A DNA stretch of 64,000 bases from Streptomyces fumanus (GTDB lineage: Bacteria > Actinomycetota > Actinomycetes > Streptomycetales > Streptomycetaceae). The notes below the pieces were generated by a model. That model did not search any database. It was not told the DNA's origin and saw nothing but the letters and a program-made list of their open reading frames with translations. Positions 25,549 to 35,031 of this stretch are shown here, in pieces. Positions within the stretch are counted from its first letter, which is position 1, and each line of letters starts with the position of its first letter. The DNA lies in NCBI RefSeq assembly GCF_014655295.1, contig NZ_BNBI01000001.1:868001-932000 (forward strand). The letters run 5' to 3'. The position numbers and the translations under genes were made by a program.

Positions 25549-26747
25549 CAGAGGGTGTGCTCCACGGACTGTACGGGTGGGGTGGCGGGGACGCCGTCCC
25601 AGGCGACGGGGGCCGGTCCGGCCGGGCGCTGGAGGAGGTCGCCGGTCTCGTCGTCCTCGCCGGGGCCGGCGGTGCCGGTCGGGTCGGCGGTGGGGTCGCC
25701 GGCGGCGGGCGGGGTGGCGGGGCCGGTGGTGCCGGTGCCGGATTCCCCGGCCGTCGCGGTCGGGTCGGGCTCGGCGGCGGCGCCGCCCGGCCGGGTGCTG
25801 GTCCGGGTGGCGGTCGGCTCGGGGTCGGCGGTGGTGTCCGGTCGTACGGCGGCCGGGGCGGTGCCGGCCGCGGGGGTGTCCTCGGCGGGCGGCGGGGTCG
25901 GGCCGGCGGCGGTGCCCGGGCCGGTCGCGGGGTCGGCGGTGCCGGTGCCGGAGGGCGCCGCGGACTCGGTGGGCGCCGGGGAGGTCTCGACCTGGCCGGC
26001 CGGCTTGCCCTCCCGCTCGGCCGGCACGGGCATCCAGGGCGCGGTGGAGCTGCCGGACAGGAGGGTGACGACCATGACGACGGCGTACACGGCACAGGTG
26101 AGGCCGACGGCTATGCCGATACGGCGGTACAGGCGGCCGCGCCGGCCGGACTCGTCGACGAAGACGGGGCGGTCGGAGACCGCGGGTACGCGCCCGGCGC
26201 CGCCCGGGACCCGCTGGAGCCCGCCGTCGCCCAACTGCACGGCGTCCAACTGGACGGTCACCTCGTGCGGGTCATGCGCGTGCGCGTCATGCGCGTGCGG
26301 GTCCTCGCCGGGCGCTGCCCAGGGGTCGCGTACGAGGGGGGTGCGGGGGCCGGGGACGGCGGGGAGCACGTCGGTGGCGGGGTCGACGGCGGCGGGGAGC
26401 ACGTCGGTGACGGCGGCGGGGGGTACGTCCGTGGCGTCGGGGCGGGCCGGGGGGCGGAAGGGGTCGGTGGCGCCGGAGGCGACGGGGGCGCCGCGCCGGA
26501 AGGCGTCCGTGGCGTCGCGGTCGGCGTGGGCGCCGCGGCGGAAGCGGAGTATCTCGGTCCGTATGGTCTCCGGACCGTCGGCCCGCGGGGACGGACCGGA
26601 CGGACCAGATGAATCGGAGGGACCGGATATGTGCGGCGCACCGGACTCATCGGCCGTTTCGGATATCGCCTCGAACTCCGGGAGCACGCGCGTCTCGGAC
26701 GCGCTTTCGGACCACTCCGGTTGGGCGTCTTTCTGCCAATCGCTCAC
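25548..26747 (-). CDS. Single-pass membrane protein with Pro/Thr-rich extracytoplasmic tail
   Basis: About 399 residues from a GTG at 26747 (MSDWQKDAQPEWSE) with GGGGGAAG upstream; the frame is open to 26849. N-terminal half is acidic/low complexity (SDSSGPSGPS, HAHDAHAHDPHE), one membrane segment RIGIAVGLTCAVYAVVMVV near residue 225, and a C-terminal half rich in Thr, Pro, Ala and Gly, likely disordered and wall-facing. No known domain. It overlaps the deacetylase-GT gene by 1 nt and is the first gene of that operon, so it probably helps assemble or anchor the same exopolysaccharide. Confidence 0.75.
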   Translation of the reverse strand: MSDWQKDAQPEWSESASETRVLPEFEAISETADESGAPHISGPSDSSGPSGPSPRADGPETIRTEILRFRRGAHADRDATDAFRRGAPVASGATDPFRPPARPDATDVPPAAVTDVLPAAVDPATDVLPAVPGPRTPLVRDPWAAPGEDPHAHDAHAHDPHEVTVQLDAVQLGDGGLQRVPGGAGRVPAVSDRPVFVDESGRRGRLYRRIGIAVGLTCAVYAVVMVVTLLSGSSTAPWMPVPAEREGKPAGQVETSPAPTESAAPSGTGTADPATGPGTAAGPTPPPAEDTPAAGTAPAAVRPDTTADPEPTATRTSTRPGGAAAEPDPTATAGESGTGTTGPATPPAAGDPTADPTGTAGPGEDDETGDLLQRPAGPAPVAWDGVPATPPVQSVEHTL

Positions 26748-26911
26748 GCGCACGCACTTCCCCCAGGGGACGGTTCCGGGTTGCGCTTCCGACACCGAGC
26801 ACCCGTCGTCGAACCGGCCTCCCACCAGGTTCGAGCGCCCCCTTACCACACAGTGCTCAGGCGATGAATGTAGCGCACCGGGAGACCATGTGACGCCACA
26901 GTGCCCATTGT

Positions 26912-27877
26912 TCAGGGCGACATCACACCTTCGTCACTGTCCGGAATCCACCCCCCAAAGGTTCGGCGGAGCCACCCTTCCTCCGCGGCGAGCAGGGCGG
27001 CGGCCGACCGCAGCGCGTCGAGCGCCGGGTGGACCAGCCCCTTCCGCCAGACCAGGGAGACCGGCGAGAGCGGCACCGGGTCGGTCAGCGGACGCACCAC
27101 CGTCGAGGGCAGGGCCGGGAAGTCGACCACGGCGAGCACCGGGTGCCCGGTCTTCGCCATCAGGCGTTCGAACTCCGCCTCCCCCACGGCGAGGGGCGCG
27201 GGCGGCGCCACGCGTATGCCGCGCCCCGCGAACAGCCGGTGGGCGAGGTCGGTCCACTCCGGGGTGCGCGGATTGCCGGCCCCGGCGTACACCGTCTCCC
27301 CCGCCAGCGCGGCGAGCGGCACCGCGGGCAGCGGCGCCAGCGGGTGGTCCTCGGGCAGCAGCACCGCCATCGGTTCGTACCGGACGGGCTGGTGGTCGAG
27401 GCCCGCCCGCAGCGCCGGGGCCAGCCCCGCGAACCGTCCGAAGGAGGCGTCGAGACGGCCCGCGAGCAGTTCGGACGCGGCCCAGGTCAGGCCGCTCTCG
27501 TAACGGGCCATCAGCTCCAGGTCGGGGGCGAGCGCGCGGGCCCGGTGCAGGACCCGGCGGCCGGTGGCCAGTCCCGGTGAGTTGAGGTCGACCAGCAGGG
27601 GGCGGGCGTGGCCGAACGCGGCGAGCAGGTCGTCCTGCGCCTGGAGCGCGCGGCGCGCGTACGGCAGCAGTTTCTCGCCGTCGGCGGTGAGCGTGACCTG
27701 CCGGGTGGTCCGCAGGAACAGCTCGGCGCCCAGCGCCCGTTCGAGCCGGCGCACGTCCCGGCTGAGCGCCTGCTGGGCGACGTACAGGCGGCTGGCCGCG
27801 CGGGTGAAGTGCAGTTCCTCGGCGACGGTGACGAAGGCGCGCAGGAGGCGGGGGTCGAGGTGGCTCGGGGCGGGCAT
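26912..27877 (-). CDS. LysR-family transcriptional regulator
   Basis: 321 residues. Winged helix-turn-helix at ~5-65 (LLRAFVTVAEELHFTRAASRLYVAQQALSRDVRRLE, ELFLRTTRQVTLT), followed by a LysR substrate-binding domain. Divergent from an MFS exporter 83 bp away, the usual arrangement for a LysR protein controlling its neighbour. Effector unknown. Confidence 0.9.
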   Translation of the reverse strand: MPAPSHLDPRLLRAFVTVAEELHFTRAASRLYVAQQALSRDVRRLERALGAELFLRTTRQVTLTADGEKLLPYARRALQAQDDLLAAFGHARPLLVDLNSPGLATGRRVLHRARALAPDLELMARYESGLTWAASELLAGRLDASFGRFAGLAPALRAGLDHQPVRYEPMAVLLPEDHPLAPLPAVPLAALAGETVYAGAGNPRTPEWTDLAHRLFAGRGIRVAPPAPLAVGEAEFERLMAKTGHPVLAVVDFPALPSTVVRPLTDPVPLSPVSLVWRKGLVHPALDALRSAAALLAAEEGWLRRTFGGWIPDSDEGVMSP

Positions 27878-27960
27878 CCGGCGAACTTACAACAGGGGTG
27901 CGTGAATCGGTACGGAGAAGGTGTTGGACCCCTCGGCCGGCGCCGGGCGACGGTGGGCGC

Positions 27961-29244
27961 ATGCCGCTCACCGGACACCGCACCCCTGCCGGACAGCACA
28001 CCCCTGCCGCAAAGCACACCCGCGTCCGCGACCGCCCGCCCGGCCCCTACCGCCGGCTGCTCGCCGTGCCCGGTGCGCGGGCCTTCACCGTCGGCAACCT
28101 GGTCGCCCGCCTGCCGCAGGGCATGTTCAGCATCGGCGCGGTGGTGATGATCGCCGCCACCCGGGACTCGTACGCCCTCGCCGGTGCCGTCGTGGCGACC
28201 GGGCTGGCGGCGACCGCGGTGGTCGCCCCCTGGACCGCGCGGCTCGTCGACCGGTACGGCCAGGCCCGGATCGCCCTGCCGGCCACGCTGATCGCCGTGC
28301 TCGGCTCGCTCGCGCTGGTGCTCTGCGTGCGGCAAGGCGCCCCGGACTGGGCGCTGTTCGCCGCGTACGCCGCCACCGCGACCACGCCCAACACCGGCGG
28401 CATGGCCCGCGCCCGCTGGAGCCACCTGCTGGGCGGCGACAGCGACGCGCTGCACACGGCGAACTCCTTCGAGCAGGCCGCCGACGAGCTGTGCTACATG
28501 CTCGGCCCGGTGCTGGCGGCGTTCCTGTGCGGGACGTTCTTCCCGGAGGCCGGCACGCTCGTCGCGGCGGCGCTGCTGCTGACCGGCATGGTGCTGTTCA
28601 CCGCCCAGCGCGCCACCGAGCCGCCCGCCCGGCCCCGGACCTCGGGGAAGGCACCGCTGCGCGCCCCCGGGATGCCGCCGCTGCTGGCGGTCTGCCTGGC
28701 CACCGGCGGGGTGTTCGGCACGATGGAGGTGGTGACGATCGCGTTCGCCGACGCGCAGGGGCACCGCACGGCGGCCGGCGCGGTCCTGGCCCTCCAGGCG
28801 GCCGGTTCCTGCGCGGCGGGCCTGCTGTACGGCGCCTGGCGGCCGGCCGGGTCCGCGGAGTCCCGGCTGCCGTGGTGCGTGGCGGCGATGACCTGCCTGC
28901 TGACGCTGCCGCTGCTGGCGGCGGCCGGGCCGGGTTCGCTGCCGCTGCTGGCGGGCACGCTGCTGCTGGCCGGGATGGCGACCGCCCCGACGATGGTCAC
29001 CACCATGACGCTGGTCCAGCGGCGCACCCCCGAGGGCCGGCTGAACGAGGGCATGACCCTGGCGGTGACCGGCCTGCTCGGCGGCATCGCCGGCGGCAGC
29101 GCGCTCGGCGGCTGGACGGTCGAGCACGTCTCCCCGACGGCCGGTTACGCCGTCCCCGTCACCGCCGCGGCCCTGGCGCTGGTGCTGGCCCTGGCGGCGA
29201 CGGCCCGGTCCCGTCCGCCCCACCGCTCGCGCCGGACCCATTGA
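27961..29244 (+). CDS. MFS transporter
   Basis: 427-residue major facilitator protein with about 12 membrane segments; MFS_1-like loop VDRYGQARIALPATL (~85-100). Start ATG at 27961; the frame is open upstream to 27898. Best guess is a drug/metabolite exporter regulated by the divergent LysR protein. Its stop codon overlaps the -35 element of the LacI gene promoter. Confidence 0.87.
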   Translation: MPLTGHRTPAGQHTPAAKHTRVRDRPPGPYRRLLAVPGARAFTVGNLVARLPQGMFSIGAVVMIAATRDSYALAGAVVATGLAATAVVAPWTARLVDRYGQARIALPATLIAVLGSLALVLCVRQGAPDWALFAAYAATATTPNTGGMARARWSHLLGGDSDALHTANSFEQAADELCYMLGPVLAAFLCGTFFPEAGTLVAAALLLTGMVLFTAQRATEPPARPRTSGKAPLRAPGMPPLLAVCLATGGVFGTMEVVTIAFADAQGHRTAAGAVLALQAAGSCAAGLLYGAWRPAGSAESRLPWCVAAMTCLLTLPLLAAAGPGSLPLLAGTLLLAGMATAPTMVTTMTLVQRRTPEGRLNEGMTLAVTGLLGGIAGGSALGGWTVEHVSPTAGYAVPVTAAALALVLALAATARSRPPHRSRRTH

Positions 29245-29269
29245 CGCTTCCGCTTGGCGCCCCTACGTT
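29241..29269 (+). promoter_or_regulatory. Promoter of the LacI-family gene
   Basis: TTGACG (29241-29246), 17-bp spacer, TACGTT (29264-29269): close to the housekeeping consensus. Predicted start around 29276. Confidence 0.65.
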
Positions 29270-29274
29270 CCTGC

Positions 29275-29290
29275 GGCGAAGCGTTTCGCC
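29275..29290. promoter_or_regulatory. Operator GGCGAA-GCGT-TTCGCC at the LacI promoter
   Basis: Perfect 6-bp half-sites with a 4-bp centre, exactly over the predicted transcription start; fits autorepression by the LacI protein encoded 39 bp downstream. Confidence 0.6.
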
Positions 29291-29328
29291 CATGGCCGCC
29301 CGTTCCGCCCCGCCCGCAGGAGCCGACC

Positions 29329-30360
29329 ATGACGACGGCACCCAGGATCACCGATGTGGCGCGGCGTGCCGGGGTCTCCCCCAGCACCGTCTCGTACGCC
29401 CTGAGCGGCAAGCGTCCGATCTCGGCGGAGACCCGGCGGCGCGTCGAGGCGGCCGTCCGTGAGCTGGGCTACCGTCCGCACGCGGCGGCGCGGGCCCCGG
29501 CCGGCGGCCGGTCCGGGGTGCTGGCGCTGCTGCTGCCGCTGCGCACCGGCGTGCACGTACCGGTGGTGATGCGGTCGGTGGCGTCGGTGGTGACCGCCGC
29601 CCGCGCGGCCGACCACGACGTGCTGCTGATCACCCGGGAGGACGGCGAGCTGGGTCTGCGGCGGGTGGCCGACCCGGCGCTGGCGGACGCGCTGATCGTG
29701 ATGGACGTCGAGGTGCACGACCCCCGGCTGCCGCTGCTGCGGGGGCCGGGCCGGCCCGCCGTACTGATCGGGCTGCCCGCCGAGCCGGACGGGCTGACCT
29801 GCGTCGATCTGGACTTCCGGGCGGCGGGTGAGCGGTGTGTGGAGCATCTGGCCGGGCTGGGGCACCGGGCGGTGGCGCTGGTGGGCTCGCCGCCGGAGGT
29901 GTACGTCCGGGGGACCGCGTCCGCCCAGCGGGTGGTACGGGGCTTCACCGCCGCCGCGGACCGGGCCGGGCTGGTCTCCTCGGTGCACCCGTGCGCCGCG
30001 ACCCCCGACGCCGCCGCGCGGATCGCCGGGCGTCTGCTGCGGCTGCGTCCGGTGCCGACCGGGGTCGTCGTCCACAACGAGCCGCTGCTGGCCCCGCTGA
30101 TCGAGTCCTTCGAACGGCTCGGGCGGCGGGTGCCGGGCGACGTCTCGGTCGCCGCGATCTGCCCGGACGAGGACGCGCTGGCGGCCCGGGTGCCGGTCAC
30201 GGCGGTGGGCGTGCCGTGCGCAGATCTGGGCGGCTCGGCGGTGGACCTGGCGATGCGGGCCCTCGCCGGCTCCCCCGGCCCCGCCACGACCCTGCTCCCG
30301 GCCCGCCTCACGGTACGCGCGAGCACGGCACCGCCGCCGCCCGGCGGGGGCCGGGCATGA
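29329..30360 (+). CDS. LacI-family transcriptional regulator
   Basis: 343 residues. Helix-turn-helix and hinge: ITDVARRAGVSPSTVSYALSGKRPISAETRRRV (~6-38), then a periplasmic-binding-type sensor domain (GVLALLLPLRTG; DALIVMDVEVHD; GLGHRAVALVGSP). ATG behind AGGAG. Faces the MFS gene from downstream and has its own promoter/operator. Ligand is probably a sugar; no transporter is adjacent. Confidence 0.92.
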   Translation: MTTAPRITDVARRAGVSPSTVSYALSGKRPISAETRRRVEAAVRELGYRPHAAARAPAGGRSGVLALLLPLRTGVHVPVVMRSVASVVTAARAADHDVLLITREDGELGLRRVADPALADALIVMDVEVHDPRLPLLRGPGRPAVLIGLPAEPDGLTCVDLDFRAAGERCVEHLAGLGHRAVALVGSPPEVYVRGTASAQRVVRGFTAAADRAGLVSSVHPCAATPDAAARIAGRLLRLRPVPTGVVVHNEPLLAPLIESFERLGRRVPGDVSVAAICPDEDALAARVPVTAVGVPCADLGGSAVDLAMRALAGSPGPATTLLPARLTVRASTAPPPPGGGRA

Positions 30361-30439
30361 CCGGCACTCCGGCCCGCTGGAGCGAGGGGTGCGGGTGGCG
30401 GAGCCCCCGCCTCGCGCGGCGGAGCCGCGCGGAAAAGAC

Positions 30440-30484
30440 GAGGGCGGCGTGTGCTCGCGCTTTCCGCGAGCACACGCCGCCCTC
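30440..30484 (-). terminator. Terminator of tmRNA gene
   Basis: 20-bp perfect stem with a 5-nt loop, 8 nt beyond the tmRNA 3' end; on the minus strand followed by GTCTTTTCC. Confidence 0.85.
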
Positions 30485-30491
30485 GACCTCG

Positions 30492-30889
30492 TGGAGATGG
30501 CGGGAATCGAACCCGCGTCCAACGGTGCGGAACCAGGGCTTCTCCGTGTGCAGTTCGCTGCGATTTTCTCGGCCCCGGCGATCACGCGAACAAGTCGCCG
30601 ACGGGCCCAGTCACTGTGTGATTTCCCTCTACACCCCGTGACCGGGTCTAGAGGTTTAGTTCCCTAGCTGATGCCAGGATCCGGGTCGGGAACAGCCCCG
30701 GGCTGACACTCCCTTAGTAGGAGGCTCGCTTCGCTACCTGAGGTCAGGCAGCGAGGGCGAAGGCCTGCTGGGAGGAATCGCGCTTGGTGTTGGCGATTAT
30801 TTTTTTCGGCCTGTGGTTTACGAGATCATGGCCGCTTCCTCGACACGCTTCCCCTGCTTCGACAGCCGCTGTCGAAACCGATCATCCCC
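30492..30889 (-). ncRNA. ssrA: Transfer-messenger RNA (tmRNA)
   Basis: One-piece tmRNA of about 398 nt. The 5' end GGGGATG pairs with CATCTCC at the 3' end (one G-U), with discriminator A and a T-arm GGTTCGATTCC; CCA is not encoded. The mRNA part codes ANTKRDSSQQAFALAA then TGA, the tag known from Streptomyces. An A-rich stretch precedes the resume codon GCC. Works with SmpB, encoded upstream, in ribosome rescue and proteolytic tagging. A 5' leader with hairpin GCACCG-TCGAG-CGGTGC (30910-30926) precedes the mature end and would be removed by RNase P. Confidence 0.97.
30744..30794 (-). other. tmRNA tag-peptide reading frame
   Basis: 16 codons plus TGA, resume codon GCC at 30794-30792; peptide ANTKRDSSQQAFALAA ends in the ALAA degradation signal. 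Confidence 0.95.
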
Positions 30890-30988
30890 ATGTTGATTTT
30901 TCAATCTCCGCACCGTCGAGCGGTGCAGATGCCATCTTACGTGACCAACGCGGCCACATGCCAGCCTATTCCCGGCGCAGCCCGCAGC

Positions 30989-31540
30989 TCAGCCCCGCTC
31001 CCGGCGCTTGATCGCCGAGATGGTCCGCTCCGCCTCGCGCCGGTCCTGCTTCTCGCGCAGCGTCTGGCGCTTGTCGTACTCCTTCTTGCCCCGGGCGAGG
31101 GCGATCTCGGCCTTGGCCCGGCCGTCCTTGAAGTACACGGCGAGCGGGACGATGGTGTGGCCGGTCTCCTGGGACTTGGACGCCAGCTTGTCGATCTCCT
31201 CGCGGTGCAGCAGCAGCTTGCGCTTGCGCCGCGCGGAGTGGTTGGTCCAACTGCCCTGGTGGTACTCCGGGATGTGGGCGTTGTGCAGCCACGCCTCGCC
31301 CCCGTCGATCTGGACGAACCCGTCGGCCAGCGAGGTCCGCCCCTCGCGCAGCGACTTGACCTCGGTGCCGGTGAGCACCAGCCCGGCCTCGTAGGTGTCG
31401 ATGATCGCGTAGTCGTGGCGGGCCTTCTTGTTCTGGGCGACGATCTTCCGCTTGCCGCCCTTCTCCCCGTCCCGCGCCTTGCCGCCCCCGCCGCCCTGCT
31501 TGGGCCGGAGCTCCTTCGGTACGTACATGTGCTTGCTCAT
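30989..31540 (-). CDS. smpB: SsrA-binding protein SmpB
   Basis: 183 residues. Conserved core: [36 protein letters not shown] and the OB-fold, with the basic C-terminal tail [21 protein letters not shown] that reads into the mRNA path. Delivers tmRNA to stalled ribosomes. The N-terminus has a Gly/Lys-rich stretch common in Streptomyces. Start at the ATG 31540 (MSKHMYVPK) or the ATG at 31528 (MYVPK). Located directly upstream of ssrA on the same strand. Confidence 0.96.
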   Translation of the reverse strand: MSKHMYVPKELRPKQGGGGGKARDGEKGGKRKIVAQNKKARHDYAIIDTYEAGLVLTGTEVKSLREGRTSLADGFVQIDGGEAWLHNAHIPEYHQGSWTNHSARRKRKLLLHREEIDKLASKSQETGHTIVPLAVYFKDGRAKAEIALARGKKEYDKRQTLREKQDRREAERTISAIKRRERG

Positions 31541-31600
31541 AGTGCCGCCATTTTCGCACTGCGGAGGGGGTCGGCGGGAAGTCGTTTCCGCCGGGCGCGG

Positions 31601-32779
31601 CTACCGGCCCAGGCCGTCCAGGACCGACTCGGCGCGGGTGAGGGCCGACGGGAGGGCCGGGTCGATCTCCAGGTCCGGGGTGATGCCGGTGCCGTCGACG
31701 CCGCGGCCGGACGGGGTGCGGTAGTGGCCGACGGTCAGCTCGGCGACCGAGCCGCCGGGCAGCCTGCTCGGCATCTGCACCGAGCCCTTGCCGAAGGTGC
31801 GCGAGCCGACGACGACCGCGCGGCCGCGGTCCTGGAGGGCGCCGGTGAGCAGTTCCGCCGCGCTCATGGTGCCGCCGTCGACCAGGGCGACCAGGGGGCG
31901 GGCGGTGTCGCCGCCGGCCGGGGCGTGCAGGGCGCGCTGGGCGCCGTCGATGTCGTAGGTGGCGACCAGGCCGCCGTCGAGGAAGGCGCCGGCCGCGGTG
32001 ACCGCCTCGGCGACCAGGCCGCCGGAGTTGCCGCGCAGGTCCAGCACGATGCCGGAGCCGGCCGGGGAGTCCCGTACGGCGGTGCGGACGCGGTCGCCGG
32101 CGCCCCGGGTGAAGGAGGTGACCTTGACGACGGTGGCACCGCCCGCGAGCCGGCGTACGGTCACCGGCTCGGTGCGCAGCTCGGCCCGGCGCACGGTGCG
32201 CGTCCACGCGCGCGTGCCGCGCTGGACGCCGAGCCGGACGGTGGTGCCAACAGGGGCGTCGGCGGCGTCGCCGCGCAGCAGGGCGACGACCTCGGCGACG
32301 GGGCGACCGTCGACCGGCTCGCCGTCGACGCTGCGCAGCCGGTCGCCCGCGCGGATCCCGGCGTCGGCGGCGGGCGAGCCGGGCCGCACCCGGGTCACCT
32401 CGATGCCGCCGTCGCGGGTACGCCGCGCGGCGAGGCCGACGCCGGTGTAGCGGCCGTCGAGGGCGTCCTCCAACTCCTCGTACTCGCCGCGGGAGTAGAC
32501 CGCGCCCCAGCGGTCGCCGCTGCGGCTGACCGCGCGTTCGGCGGCCTCCGTGGGGGACTTGCCGTCGGCGAGGGCCTCGGCCGCCGCCCGGGTGACGTCC
32601 GCCCCCACCGCGGCTCCGGCGGGAACGGCGGAACGGGCCGGGTCGGCGGTCTCCTTCCGGTCGCTTCCGGGAAGCGAGCCGGTGGCCGCCCCGGCGACCA
32701 GGACACTGGCGAACACCAAGGTCAGGGCGGCCCCGTGGCGAAAGCGGCGGGGCTGACAGAACAGGTCACGACCTGACAT
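31601..32779 (-). CDS. S41 carboxy-terminal processing protease
   Basis: 392 residues. N-terminal signal/anchor (FRHGAALTLVFASVLVAGAATG), PDZ domain (~120-190, EVTRVRPGSPAADAGIRAGDRL) and S41 peptidase domain with the catalytic Ser in GTMSAAELLTGAL and Lys in TFGKGSVQ (Ser/Lys dyad). Should cleave proteins from their C-terminus outside the membrane. Lies between ftsX and smpB, an arrangement kept in Streptomyces; all transcribed leftwards. Confidence 0.92.
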   Translation of the reverse strand: MSGRDLFCQPRRFRHGAALTLVFASVLVAGAATGSLPGSDRKETADPARSAVPAGAAVGADVTRAAAEALADGKSPTEAAERAVSRSGDRWGAVYSRGEYEELEDALDGRYTGVGLAARRTRDGGIEVTRVRPGSPAADAGIRAGDRLRSVDGEPVDGRPVAEVVALLRGDAADAPVGTTVRLGVQRGTRAWTRTVRRAELRTEPVTVRRLAGGATVVKVTSFTRGAGDRVRTAVRDSPAGSGIVLDLRGNSGGLVAEAVTAAGAFLDGGLVATYDIDGAQRALHAPAGGDTARPLVALVDGGTMSAAELLTGALQDRGRAVVVGSRTFGKGSVQMPSRLPGGSVAELTVGHYRTPSGRGVDGTGITPDLEIDPALPSALTRAESVLDGLGR

Positions 32780-32847
32780 GCCGGTGAGTCTAGGACAACC
32801 CGAGAGGGCCGCACGGTCGCTTGACCGCTCGGCCCTCTTGGCATGTG

Positions 32848-33765
32848 TCACACCTTCAGGTACTTGCGGAGGGCGAAGAACGCCGCAAGTGCGGGCATCA
32901 GCAGGCTGGTCGCCAGGATGAGCGGCAGCTTCGTCAGGACCGCGTCCCAGCCGATGAAGTTGATCAGCGTCAGCTTCTCGGAGAGCGCCAGTCCGTGATC
33001 GATGATCAGATACCGGGCGGCCACCAGGAAGGCGCAGGCCACGCCGCCGCCGATGAGTCCGGCGACCGCGGCCTCCATGATGAACGGCGCCTGGATGTAG
33101 AAGCCGGAGGCGCCCACCAGGCGCATGATGCCGGTCTCCCGGCGGCGGCTGAACGCCGAGACGCGCACGGTGTTGACGATCAGCATCAGCGCCACCACCA
33201 GCATCAGCGCCATGATCGCGCGGGCCGCCCAGTTCATGCCGTTGAGCAGGCCGAAGAGGTTGTCCAGGATGCCCTTCTGGTCCTGCACGGACTGCACGCC
33301 GTCCCGCCCGTCGAAGGCGGTCGCGATCACCTGGTACTTCTCCGGGTCCTTCAGCTTGATCCGGTACGACTCCTGCATCTGGTCCGGCGTGAGGGAGCTG
33401 GCCAGCGGCGAGTCGCCGAACTGCTCCTTGTAGTGCTTGTACGCCTCGTCCTGCGACTCGTACGTCACCTTCTCCACGACCGACATCTCGTCGAGGTCGG
33501 CCATGATCTGCTTCTTCTGGTCCTCGGTCACCGCGCCCTTGGCACAGTTGGGGTCGGACTCGGCGTCGCTCTTGTTGCAGAGGAAGACCGAGACGTTGAC
33601 CTTGTCGTACCAGTAGCCCTTCATGGTGTTGACCTGGTCGCTCATCAGCAGCGAACCGCCGAACAGGGCCAGGGACAGGGCGACGGAGACGATGACCGCG
33701 AAGGTCATGGTCAGGTTGCGGCGGAGACCGACACCGATCTCCGAGAGGACGAACTGGGCGCGCAT
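32848..33765 (-). CDS. ftsX: Cell division protein FtsX
   Basis: 305-residue membrane protein: N-terminal helix (residues ~18-42), a large extracytoplasmic loop with two Cys (FLCNKSDAESDPNCAKG), and three C-terminal helices with the FtsX signature RRRETGIMRLVGASGFYI. With FtsE it controls cell-wall hydrolases at division. 45 bp downstream of ftsE on the same strand. Confidence 0.96.
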   Translation of the reverse strand: MRAQFVLSEIGVGLRRNLTMTFAVIVSVALSLALFGGSLLMSDQVNTMKGYWYDKVNVSVFLCNKSDAESDPNCAKGAVTEDQKKQIMADLDEMSVVEKVTYESQDEAYKHYKEQFGDSPLASSLTPDQMQESYRIKLKDPEKYQVIATAFDGRDGVQSVQDQKGILDNLFGLLNGMNWAARAIMALMLVVALMLIVNTVRVSAFSRRRETGIMRLVGASGFYIQAPFIMEAAVAGLIGGGVACAFLVAARYLIIDHGLALSEKLTLINFIGWDAVLTKLPLILATSLLMPALAAFFALRKYLKV

Positions 33766-33810
33766 GGCGTCTGAACAAGCCTTTCCGTGGATACCGGGCG
33801 GGGTGCGGTC

Positions 33811-34500
33811 TCAGTGCTGGTAGCCGTAGACACCGCGCGCCTGGTCGCGGACGAGGCGCCCCTTCTCCAGCTCGATGACGCGCTTGCGCATCTGGTCCAC
33901 GATGTTCTGGTCGTGGGTGGCCATCACCACGGTGGTGCCGGTCCGGTTGATCCGGTCGAGCAGCTTCATGATGCCGACCGAGGTCTGCGGGTCGAGGTTG
34001 CCGGTGGGCTCGTCGGCGATCAGCAGTTTGGGCCGGTTGACGAAGGCCCGCGCGATGGCCACGCGCTGCTGCTCACCGCCGGACAGCTCGCCCGGCATGC
34101 GGTCCTCCTTGCCGCCGAGCCCGACCAGGTCCAGGACCTGCGGCACGGACTTGCGGATCTCGCCGCGGGACTTGCCGATGACCTCCTGCGCGAAGGCGAC
34201 GTTCTCGGCGACCGTCTTGTTGGGCAGCAGCCGGAAGTCCTGGAAGACGGTTCCGAGCTGGCGCCGCATGTGCGGCACCTTCCAGTTGGACAGGCGGGCG
34301 AGGTCCTTGCCCAGAACGTGCACCTGTCCGTGGCTGGCCCGCTCCTCGCGGAGGATGAGCCGCAGGAAGGTGGACTTTCCGGAGCCGGAGGACCCCACGA
34401 GGAAGACGAACTCGCCCTTCTCGACCTCCAGGGAGACGTCTCTGAGGGCCGGGCGGTTCTGTTTGGGGTAGACCTTGGACACGTTGTCGAATCGGATCAC
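33811..34500 (-). CDS. ftsE: Cell division ATP-binding protein FtsE
   Basis: 229-residue ABC ATPase. GTG start ([15 protein letters not shown]); Walker [10 protein letters not shown] (~36-44), Q-loop, signature [14 protein letters not shown] (~136-149), Walker [13 protein letters not shown], switch His in ATHDQ. Partner of FtsX. The length is the family norm. Confidence 0.97.
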   Translation of the reverse strand: MIRFDNVSKVYPKQNRPALRDVSLEVEKGEFVFLVGSSGSGKSTFLRLILREERASHGQVHVLGKDLARLSNWKVPHMRRQLGTVFQDFRLLPNKTVAENVAFAQEVIGKSRGEIRKSVPQVLDLVGLGGKEDRMPGELSGGEQQRVAIARAFVNRPKLLIADEPTGNLDPQTSVGIMKLLDRINRTGTTVVMATHDQNIVDQMRKRVIELEKGRLVRDQARGVYGYQH

Positions 34501-34724
34501 GGATGCACCACGGGTAGCCGGGGGTAGATGTGCGTGACCATACGCGAAATGGGTATGGGACCGCAGGCACCGGTCGGGGTTGGTCGCCGCTTGCGTGTTT
34601 TGTCCATACACCGGTCCCCCGGGGTTCGCGCGCAGCGACTCGCGGAACCTGGCACAGTGGAAGGGGAACGTTCGCGGACGCGCGGGCGTTGTGTAGGTGG
34701 AACGGCCGCAAGGAGGGCGAGCGC

Positions 34725-34916
34725 ATGACGTACGACCGGCTGGTGTGCGCGAACTGCGCGGCGCCCGTGAGCGAGGGCCGGTGCCCGGTGTGCCGGGCGA
34801 ACCGCGAGCGGATGCAGCGCGAGGACTTCTCCACGGGTCTGAACCCGGTGGCACTGATCGCACTGCTCGCGCTGCTGGTGGCGGCGGTGGCCCTGCTGGC
34901 CCACCAGGCCGCGTAG
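34725..34916 (+). CDS. Small zinc-ribbon membrane protein
   Basis: 63 residues from ATG behind AGGAGG. Two CxxC knuckles ([16 protein letters not shown]) form a zinc ribbon, followed by a charged linker and one C-terminal membrane helix [16 protein letters not shown]. Conserved next to ftsEX in Streptomyces as far as I recall. Function unknown; divergent from ftsE. Confidence 0.85.
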   Translation: MTYDRLVCANCAAPVSEGRCPVCRANRERMQREDFSTGLNPVALIALLALLVAAVALLAHQAA

Positions 34917-34962
34917 CGCCGGGCCGCGGCGGCGGGGCCGCCGGGCGAGACGGACAGACGGG

Positions 34963-34999
34963 CGAGGGGCCCGGAGCGGGGTGCGCTCCGGGCCCCTCG
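34963..34999. terminator. Bidirectional hairpin terminator
   Basis: 16-bp stem (CGAGGGGCCCGGAGCG and complement), 5-nt loop, between convergent genes. Confidence 0.8.
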
Positions 35000-35031
35000 G
35001 CACGTGGTGTGCGCGGGCGGTTCCGTCGCCG

